From Nitrososphaerales archaeon TH1920 (lineage in GTDB: Archaea > Thermoproteota > Nitrososphaeria > Nitrososphaerales > Nitrososphaeraceae), in contig JAATVM010000023.1 of assembly GCA_014523495.1 (NCBI GenBank), positions 1 through 10,858 on the forward strand: a DNA stretch of 10,858 bases, in the 5' to 3' direction. Position numbers and translations under genes: made by a program. The first letter of the stretch is position 1; every line of letters starts with the position of its first letter. Of the stretch, positions 5,499 through 10,858 are shown in pieces. Under the pieces are notes generated by a model. It worked only from the letters and a program-made list of their open reading frames with translations. It was not told where the DNA came from and ran no database searches.

Positions 5499-6084
5499 TT
5501 TTATATTTGAAGGGTCTGGTACTCTCATCCCTCATCACAACATTTTCTGAATATAGTTTTTTCAGTAGCCGAGATGTATGCTCACGCGATTTTTTAATTC
5601 TTCTCTGAATTTCTCTCGACGTTAAGGGAACTTCTAACATTTTAAGTATGGAATCTGTGGTATTCAAATGCGAGCCAAAATCACCATATTTGACATCATC
5701 CTTTTTCTCTGTGATAATCACACTCTTTGTCACAGGACTTGTAGTATGTGATGCACTTTTATGTGATTCTTTATCAACAATATCACTACTACTCTGAGCA
5801 ACTTTGCTGTTTTGATCATAGATGTTCTCCGCTTTTTGACCAATTTTTAATTCAATAAGATCTATTTTTGCTCGTAAATCTGAAATAATATTATTATACT
5901 CATCAAACTTGTGGAAATATCCCTCGATTAACATATCCTTAAACTTATAATTCTCTTTATTCCGTTCTTTCATATCTCTGAAATAGCCAAAAGAAAGAAA
6001 AACAACAAAGGATATCACAAAAAGCATGATTGAGATTAAAATATCGAATAATGAATATTCTAAATTAAAACCAAACATGTTCAT
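5446..6084 (-). CDS. membrane-anchored coiled-coil protein with C-terminal winged helix
   Basis: 212 residues. One transmembrane helix (about 12-34, LFDILISIMLFVISFVVFLSFG) is followed by basic FRDMKERNKENYKFK, suggesting that the rest is cytoplasmic. Residues 57-85 form a probable coiled coil (EYNNIISDLRAKIDLIELKIG), 86-135 is a polar Ser/Lys-rich linker, and 141-205 is a winged-helix domain. In that domain TSREIQRRIKKSREHTSRLLKKL is the helix-turn-helix and the wing, ending KYKITNEGRKLL, is MarR/ArsR-like. The layout fits a membrane-tethered DNA-binding protein, probably dimeric through the coil; the function is unknown. ATG at 6082-6084; ATG 6076-6078 is a close alternative. It lies 43 bp downstream of the next minus-strand gene, with a TATA-like element of its own. 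Confidence 0.78.
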   Translation of the reverse strand: MNMFGFNLEYSLFDILISIMLFVISFVVFLSFGYFRDMKERNKENYKFKDMLIEGYFHKFDEYNNIISDLRAKIDLIELKIGQKAENIYDQNSKVAQSSSDIVDKESHKSASHTTSPVTKSVIITEKKDDVKYGDFGSHLNTTDSILKMLEVPLTSREIQRRIKKSREHTSRLLKKLYSENVVMRDESTRPFKYKITNEGRKLLEQTTSSSG

Positions 6085-6099
6085 GTGATATCATGTGAT
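6081..6099. repeat. tandem repeat over the start of the membrane winged-helix gene
   Basis: TCATGTGAT occurs at 6081-6089 and again at 6091-6099, one base apart (10-bp period, about one helical turn). The first copy includes the start codon of the 212-residue gene, and TGATATCA (6086-6093) is palindromic at the junction. Two phased copies at a start site suggest a regulator binding site. Confidence 0.4.
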
Positions 6100-6103
6100 T
6101 TAC

Positions 6104-6118
6104 ATATGCATATTTATT
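6104..6118 (-). promoter_or_regulatory. TATA-like element of the membrane winged-helix gene
   Basis: The minus strand reads AATAAATATG then CATAT, centred about 27 nt upstream of the ATG at 6084, giving a leaderless transcript. It includes the 10-bp palindrome ATATGCATAT (6104-6113). It lets the gene be expressed apart from the upstream 122-residue gene. Confidence 0.4.
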
Positions 6119-6127
6119 AAATTTTTT

Positions 6128-6496
6128 CTATATCAATACTAGCTTTCTAATCACATTATCAATCAAAACAATCACATTATCCAAACTAGCAACATCAATT
6201 TCATCACTTTGTTTTTTCAAAATCACATTCGACTGATTATTTAATTGATCCAGCGTGGAAAATGTTTCTGTACCAATAACATTAAGCAGTCGTAATAACA
6301 ACAATGTATAAACTGCCTTCCTTATCTTGTTCCGACATTGCCCTAATTGTCGATAATACGCACCAGAAGTCATATTTTGTGTAGGTTTTCCTTTTAACAT
6401 TTTATTATAAATAATTGATATTTGCTTCTTTGTAAATATAGAATTTATAATAAAATGATTCAGAAACACTGTATAATTCAAATCACCATTTTCCAT
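6128..6496 (-). CDS. small putative helix-turn-helix protein, family not recognised
   Basis: 122 residues, mostly helical. Residues 22-40 (TKKQISIIYNKMLKGKPTQ) followed by SGAYYRQLGQCRNKIRKAVYTLLLL (44-68) resemble two helices of a DNA-binding helix-turn-helix, the second rich in Arg, Gln and Tyr. The C-terminal third (105-121, LDNVIVLIDNVIRKLVL) is an amphipathic helix with Val/Leu/Ile spacing suitable for dimerisation. There is no signal peptide and the single long hydrophobic run is too short and polar to be a clear membrane anchor. ATG at 6494-6496. A perfect 16-bp palindrome lies 4 nt upstream, between TATA-like element and start, which suits autorepression. It may be co-transcribed with the membrane winged-helix gene. 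The family assignment is uncertain; the HTH call is inference. Confidence 0.65.
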   Translation of the reverse strand: MENGDLNYTVFLNHFIINSIFTKKQISIIYNKMLKGKPTQNMTSGAYYRQLGQCRNKIRKAVYTLLLLRLLNVIGTETFSTLDQLNNQSNVILKKQSDEIDVASLDNVIVLIDNVIRKLVLI

Positions 6497-6500
6497 TTAG

Positions 6501-6516
6501 TATACAAATTTGTATA
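6501..6516. promoter_or_regulatory. perfect 16-bp palindromic operator candidate
   Basis: TATACAAATTTGTATA is fully self-complementary. It sits 4 bp upstream of the ATG of the 122-residue gene and downstream of its TATA-like element (6521-6530), so a bound dimer would block transcription initiation. The nearest candidate binder is the putative HTH protein encoded by that gene. Confidence 0.55.
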
Positions 6517-6520
6517 GTAC

Positions 6521-6530
6521 CATATTTTAT
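6521..6530 (-). promoter_or_regulatory. TATA-like element of the 122-residue HTH gene
   Basis: The minus strand reads ATAAAATATG, centred about 30 nt upstream of the ATG at 6496. Transcription would then start within a few bases of the start codon, with the 16-bp palindrome in between. Confidence 0.42.
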
Positions 6531-6581
6531 TGTTTTTCTATTGAAATACGAATCCAATAGTTGTCTAAATTCTCTGATGAG

Positions 6582-6593
6582 ATTATTATTATA
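6582..6593 (+). promoter_or_regulatory. TATA box of the GGGP synthase-DP2 operon
   Basis: ATTATTATTATA is centred about 26 nt before the ATG at 6613, the spacing for a leaderless transcript. No Shine-Dalgarno site precedes the ATG. I see no other promoter before DP2, so this one may drive both genes. Confidence 0.45.
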
Positions 6594-6612
6594 CGAGTAA
6601 CTACTTTGAGAA

Positions 6613-7359
6613 ATGATGGAAATACGAAACACCGAAAAATATATTCTGAATGAAATCAAGAAACAGAAGACCTTATGCTTTCCACTTATAGACTCTGAAA
6701 ACTCGTTTAAGACTATAGATCTGGCAAAAAAATTAGAAAAGTTTGGTGCTTCAGCAATATTAGTCGGTGGCTCATCGATATCAGATCAAATTGAATTATC
6801 AAATTTTGTGACACAATTAAAAAATAATGTTCGGATTCCAATTATATTATTTCCAGGAAATATCACAGGAATATCACCCACCGCAGATGCAATTTTGTTC
6901 AGCTCATTGCTTAACTCTGAAAATCCTTATTATATAACAGGCGCCCAAGCACAAGGAGCATTAATCATCAATAAATATAATCTAGAAGCTATTCCAACTG
7001 GCTACCTTATCATTGGTGATGGATCCACAGCATGGTTCATAGGTCAAGCTAAATCCATTCCTTTCAACAAATCAAATATCGCAGTAATGTACGCTTTAGC
7101 CGCACTATACATGGGTATGCGATTTTTATATCTTGAAGCCGGATCCGGCGCATCACAAAATATATCACCAGAGATGGTAAGCAATGTAAGAAAATTCTAT
7201 AAGGGAATTTTAATCGTTGGTGGTGGAATTAATTCTGCAGAGACCGCCAAAAAAATATCTAATGCAGGCGCTGACATTATCGTGATAGGTACTATGATTG
7301 AGACAGAAAAAGACTGGGAGTCAGAATTTGTCAATATTATGAAAGCAATAAGAAATTGA
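6613..7359 (+). CDS. geranylgeranylglyceryl phosphate synthase (PcrB-type GGGPS)
   Basis: Joins geranylgeranyl diphosphate to sn-glycerol-1-phosphate, forming the first ether bond of archaeal membrane lipids. It acts in the cytoplasm or at the membrane face and needs Mg2+. 248 residues, a normal length, on a TIM barrel. Family signatures in order are LIDSEN (25-30, the metal site region), VGGSS (51-55), ILFPGNITGIS (78-88), YYITGAQAQGA (106-116), FLYLEAGSGA (171-180, phosphate site), IVGGGI (201-206) and VIGTMIE (224-230). ATG 6613 is followed immediately by a second in-frame ATG at 6616; the TATA position fits either. The stop TGA overlaps the TTG start of DP2, so the two are probably translationally coupled. 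It resembles the group II enzymes found in many archaea; that subgroup call is less certain. Confidence 0.93.
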   Translation: MMEIRNTEKYILNEIKKQKTLCFPLIDSENSFKTIDLAKKLEKFGASAILVGGSSISDQIELSNFVTQLKNNVRIPIILFPGNITGISPTADAILFSSLLNSENPYYITGAQAQGALIINKYNLEAIPTGYLIIGDGSTAWFIGQAKSIPFNKSNIAVMYALAALYMGMRFLYLEAGSGASQNISPEMVSNVRKFYKGILIVGGGINSAETAKKISNAGADIIVIGTMIETEKDWESEFVNIMKAIRN

Positions 7360-10300
7360 ATAATCATATTAAAGAAAACAAAGATGTCCAAATTCCTTCC
7401 TATTATATTGAGTATCACCAAAAAATTTCAAAATATATAGAAGATACCATATCTATTGCACAAACCGCTAAAAAGCAGGGTCTTGATATTTCTGAAAAAG
7501 TTGAGTCACAGGTTGGTTATGACTTACCAGACAGGATAGCAAAGATACACGAAATCGACATTTCTAGTAGACTAAGAACACTTCTCCCAAAATTAGGCAA
7601 AGAACTAACAGCATTAAAGATAGCGGAAGAAATTGTGTTGGGTAAATATGGAGGAAAAACTATAGAGGAAAAACTAAACTACGCAGTAAGAGTTGGGCTT
7701 TCTGTCGTAACAGAAGGGGTAACCGTGGCACCATTGCAAGGAATTTATGATGTTAAAATAAAAACAAACGCTGACAAATCGCAATATCTGTCAGTTTCCT
7801 TTGCTGGTCCAATAAGATCTGCAGGGGGAACCGAAGCTGCCATTACAATGCTAATAGCTGATCATGTCAGAAAGATTATTGGATTAGATAAGTACATAGC
7901 TAATTCATATGATGATGAAATTAGTAGATATATTGAAGAATTAAGGATTTATGAAAGAGAGGTAGGTAATTTCCAGTTTAAGGTTTCCGATCAAGATGTC
8001 ATTAGTTGCATAAGTAGTCTTCCTGTGGAAATTGATGGTATTGACACGGACCCTGTAGAAGTAGTGGGTCACCGTAATCTGCAAAGAGTTTCTACTAATA
8101 GAGTTCGTGGTGGTGCACTAAGAGTAATGAATGATGGTTTGATAGGCAGAAGCAGAAAATTACTGAAGATAGTTGAGACACTAAAAATAGAAGGGTGGAA
8201 CTGGCTCAAAAATCTTGAAGGAGCAATTCAAACTCCAGAAGATGATACGGTATCCCATAGGATGACTGAAGTCATTACTGGTAGACCTGTGCTTTCGATG
8301 CAAAAGAAAATAGGTGGTTTTAGATTGCGGTATGGAAGAAGCTGCAACACAGGATTTGCTACAATTGGAATTCATCCAACCATTCCAATATTATTAAATT
8401 ATGCAATAGTCGTGGGTACACAAATAAAAATTGATGCACCGGGGAAAGCTTCTACCATCGCCCTCGTAGATAGCATCGAACCACCTATTGTAAAGCTAAA
8501 TGATGGAAGTGTTATGAAAATAGAAACGCTAAGTCAAGCAAAATCCATTGCGAATATGATCACAAAAATTCTCTATCTAGGAGATATTCTAATAAGTTAT
8601 GGCGACTTTCTTGAAAATAATAGCCAATTACTTCCATCATCGTATGTTGAAGAAATATGGGCCCTAGAACTAGAAAATAAACTGACTAACACTGACCCTA
8701 ATTCATATTCGAAGATTTTTGAGAGTAAAAGATTAATTGAGTTAATACAACATCCACTGGAAAAAAAACCATCCGTTATTGAAGCATTCAAAATTAGTCA
8801 ATGCTTTGATATACCTCTTTATCCTGGATATGTTTTTTATTGGAGTGCTTTAACATCAGACGAATTTATTATTCTAATTACCAAATTACTAGAAAATAGA
8901 GAGATAATAAAAAATACTAGTGAAAAAATGTATTTTACTAACGATTTAGATGTAAAAAACATTTTTGAAAAACTTGGCATAACACATTCACTTTGTCTTG
9001 ACGACAGCAAAATAAGGATAGATGATCCTGATCATCTATACATATTAGCCGAATTGATAGCCAATTGCATCGAATATGAAACCAAACTCGATAAAATATT
9101 CTTAAAATTAACTATTCCTTCAGACAGTGATCCAAATTATGTTAAAACACATATTTTAGATTCTATCTCTAAGTTACTAAAAGTTAGTATAAAAGAAAAA
9201 TTCTCTTCTTCAATTGCGGTTCGTGTAGGACGTCCAGAAAAAGCTGCAGATAGAAAAATGAAACCTCCTGTTCATGTTTTATTCCCAATAGGTACAAACG
9301 GTGGTCCTACTAGAGATATTTTGAAAGCAATGGAAAAACCACTTTATATTGAAATTGCGAACAGATTTTGTAACAATTGTAAATCACCTTCCATAGCCAT
9401 TTCCTGTCAAGATTGTCACTCTGATACCCCAATTCAAATGATGTGCTCAACCTGTAAATATGAAGTTAATAATGAGGAACCAAACGGTATTTGCCCTGTC
9501 TGTGGAAACCGTTTAAAAACACATTCACCAACCAGCTATCCGCTTAAGATTGCAATTGAAAAAGCAAAGAAATTTCTTGACATTCAGCCAGTTGAGCCAC
9601 TAAAAGGGGTTAAATCCCTAATGGGTAAAAATCGATGTGCAGAACCTTTAGAGAAAGGAATCTTAAGGCAAAAAAACAACTTGTATACATTTAAGGATGG
9701 AACCATACGTTTTGACGCTACAAATGAACCATTAACCCATTTTAAACCCAAATGGATTAAGACAAATATCGCAAAATTAAGACAACTTGGATATCTTAAA
9801 GATTATACCGGTAAGGATTTAGAATCGCCAGAACAATTAGTAGAATTATTCCTACAAGACATAATAATACCAATTCATGCTGCAGAACATCTTTTAAAAG
9901 TTGCTCAGTATGTAGATGAAGAACTGACAAGATTCTATGGACTGGATGCATTTTATAAAATAAGCTCCATAGATGACTTGATTGGACATTTGATCGTTGG
10001 TTTGGCACCCCACACATCCGTTGGTATAATTGGTAGAGTTATCGGATTTGTGAATTCCCAAGTTTGTCTTGGTTCACCAATTTGGCATTCTGCAAAGCGA
10101 AGAGATTGTGATGGTGATGCAGATTCTGTAATGTTGCTAATGGATATCTTTCTGAATTTTTCAAGGGAATACCTACCTGATAGGATTGGTGGCCTAATGG
10201 ATGCACCGTTACTTATTCAACCTTTAGTATTTCCACATGAAGTCCAAAGGCAAGCCCACAATATAGATATTGATAACACATACCCACTGGATTTCTATAG

Positions 10301-10858
10301 ATCTTCTTGGAACATGGAAAAAACAACCAATGCACTTGACAACATTGATCTTGTCAAAAAAAGACTAGGACATACAAATCAATTCTTTGACTATAAATTC
10401 ACTCATACAACCGACAATATTATGCTAGACGAATCACACAGCTTGTATTCAACATTGAGTACAATGGAAGATAAACTAAAAATGCAAATAAATACTGCTA
10501 AGCTAATTAATGCAGTTGATGCAGACGAAGTAATGTCCATGGTTCTAACGACCCACATTTTACCAGATATTATGGGAAATTTAAGGGCATATTCTTCACA
10601 ATCCTTTAGGTGTACCAAATGTGGACAAAAATACAGAAGAATCCCACTTGTCGGTCGATGCCTAGAATGTAATAATGAATTATTACAAACTGTTACACGA
10701 GGGTCGGTTGAAAAATATGTACAAACTGCACTAAATATTTGCGCAGAATTTAAGATTAATGATTATCTAACAAACAGGATAAACACATTACAGACAGAGT
10801 TAAATCTACTTTTTAAGCAAAGTGTAAAAGATCAGCATACAATTATTGATTTCATTTA
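7356..10858 (+). CDS. polC: DNA polymerase D large subunit DP2 (runs off the window)
   Basis: Catalytic subunit of PolD, partner of DP1. One uninterrupted frame of 1167 codons reaches the right edge. The N-terminal domain includes FAGPIRSAGGTEAA (149-162) and RVRGGALRV (249-257). GRPEKAADRKMKPPVHVLFPIG begins at 625 before the catalytic double-psi barrels. Zinc-binding cysteines occur at C672/C675 with C684/C687, at C697/C700 with C713/C716, and near the end at C1086/C1089 with C1102/C1105. The active site is DCDGDAD (917-923), whose D919 and D921 match the essential PolD aspartates; no intein interrupts it. The start is TTG 7356, overlapping the GGGPS stop as TTGA; no in-frame ATG lies near. 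The end QHTIIDFI (1160-1167) resembles a PCNA-binding (PIP) motif, and the next codon begins TA (Tyr or stop), so the gene is probably almost complete. The symbol is also given as polD2. Confidence 0.95.
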   Translation, partial: MNNHIKENKDVQIPSYYIEYHQKISKYIEDTISIAQTAKKQGLDISEKVESQVGYDLPDRIAKIHEIDISSRLRTLLPKLGKELTALKIAEEIVLGKYGGKTIEEKLNYAVRVGLSVVTEGVTVAPLQGIYDVKIKTNADKSQYLSVSFAGPIRSAGGTEAAITMLIADHVRKIIGLDKYIANSYDDEISRYIEELRIYEREVGNFQFKVSDQDVISCISSLPVEIDGIDTDPVEVVGHRNLQRVSTNRVRGGALRVMNDGLIGRSRKLLKIVETLKIEGWNWLKNLEGAIQTPEDDTVSHRMTEVITGRPVLSMQKKIGGFRLRYGRSCNTGFATIGIHPTIPILLNYAIVVGTQIKIDAPGKASTIALVDSIEPPIVKLNDGSVMKIETLSQAKSIANMITKILYLGDILISYGDFLENNSQLLPSSYVEEIWALELENKLTNTDPNSYSKIFESKRLIELIQHPLEKKPSVIEAFKISQCFDIPLYPGYVFYWSALTSDEFIILITKLLENREIIKNTSEKMYFTNDLDVKNIFEKLGITHSLCLDDSKIRIDDPDHLYILAELIANCIEYETKLDKIFLKLTIPSDSDPNYVKTHILDSISKLLKVSIKEKFSSSIAVRVGRPEKAADRKMKPPVHVLFPIGTNGGPTRDILKAMEKPLYIEIANRFCNNCKSPSIAISCQDCHSDTPIQMMCSTCKYEVNNEEPNGICPVCGNRLKTHSPTSYPLKIAIEKAKKFLDIQPVEPLKGVKSLMGKNRCAEPLEKGILRQKNNLYTFKDGTIRFDATNEPLTHFKPKWIKTNIAKLRQLGYLKDYTGKDLESPEQLVELFLQDIIIPIHAAEHLLKVAQYVDEELTRFYGLDAFYKISSIDDLIGHLIVGLAPHTSVGIIGRVIGFVNSQVCLGSPIWHSAKRRDCDGDADSVMLLMDIFLNFSREYLPDRIGGLMDAPLLIQPLVFPHEVQRQAHNIDIDNTYPLDFYRSSWNMEKTTNALDNIDLVKKRLGHTNQFFDYKFTHTTDNIMLDESHSLYSTLSTMEDKLKMQINTAKLINAVDADEVMSMVLTTHILPDIMGNLRAYSSQSFRCTKCGQKYRRIPLVGRCLECNNELLQTVTRGSVEKYVQTALNICAEFKINDYLTNRINTLQTELNLLFKQSVKDQHTIIDFI

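Noticed and set aside
6149..6181. Direct repeat of AATCACATTATC at 6149-6160 and 6170-6181
   Set aside because: It lies inside the 122-residue gene and encodes the repeated residues DNVI, seven residues apart, in the C-terminal amphipathic helix. Protein periodicity explains it.
10080..10150. Intein at the DP2 active site
   Set aside because: This is a known intein insertion site in PolD, but here DCDGDAD runs straight into SVMLLMD without interruption.
7356..10858. Antisense open frames of 60-75 codons within DP2 (for example 8181-8375, 8597-8791, 9796-10017, 10403-10618)
   Set aside because: They lie opposite a continuous, motif-rich DP2 frame, have low-complexity translations and no promoter signals.
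1..10858. tRNA genes, CRISPR arrays, insertion sequences or phage genes
   Set aside because: I saw no cloverleaf-type sequence, regularly spaced repeat array, transposase or integrase motifs, or terminal repeats on either strand.

Overview
The window looks like the chromosomal replication-origin neighbourhood of a low-GC archaeon. It encodes both subunits of the D-family DNA polymerase (DP1 at 1842-3335; DP2 from 7356 to the right edge), one Orc1/Cdc6 initiator (3325-4551, minus), an archaeal ether-lipid enzyme (GGGP synthase, 6613-7359) and the cobalamin methyltransferase CbiE (444-1178). PolD with Orc1/Cdc6 rules out Bacteria and argues against Crenarchaeota. The AT-rich sequence, the CbiE gene and small winged-helix genes of unfamiliar type suggest a Nitrososphaerota (Thaumarchaeota) genome, perhaps a low-GC soil ammonia oxidiser such as Nitrosocosmicus. 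The genus is inference only.

Layout. Positions 1-338 hold the 3' end of an unrecognised gene, followed by an oligo-T terminator and cbiE with a TATA box placed for a leaderless mRNA. A convergent SpoIIM/DUF95-type membrane protein (1221-1751, minus) shares a promoter gap with DP1. DP1 and orc1 converge and overlap by 11 bp. The long non-coding gap 4552-5006 is the candidate origin. It holds origin-recognition-box (ORB)-like elements, two of them inverted around a 60-bp stretch with only 12 G/C, several dyads, and an unusual density of GTTAA/TTAAC pentamers. To its right are three small DNA-binding-type genes: a soluble winged-helix protein (5007-5498, plus), a membrane-anchored coiled-coil winged-helix protein (5446-6084, minus, overlapping the previous gene tail-to-tail by 53 bp) and a small putative HTH protein (6128-6496, minus) with a perfect 16-bp palindrome in its promoter. 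GGGP synthase and DP2 form the last operon, joined by a TTGA start/stop overlap.

How it fits together. Orc1 would bind the ORBs and open the AT-rich segment, and PolD (DP1 proofreading plus DP2 polymerisation) would copy the chromosome, so initiator, origin and both polymerase subunits lie within about 9 kb. The three replication genes orc1, DP1 and DP2 all appear to start with TTG. An ORB-like element in the orc1 leader suggests autoregulation. The most interesting undescribed element is the origin-adjacent winged-helix gene, whose leader contains a long GTTAAC-ended dyad matching the pentamer repeated through the origin. It may encode an origin-linked initiation or regulatory factor, which is a hypothesis. 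I saw no tRNA, rRNA, CRISPR array, insertion sequence or intein.
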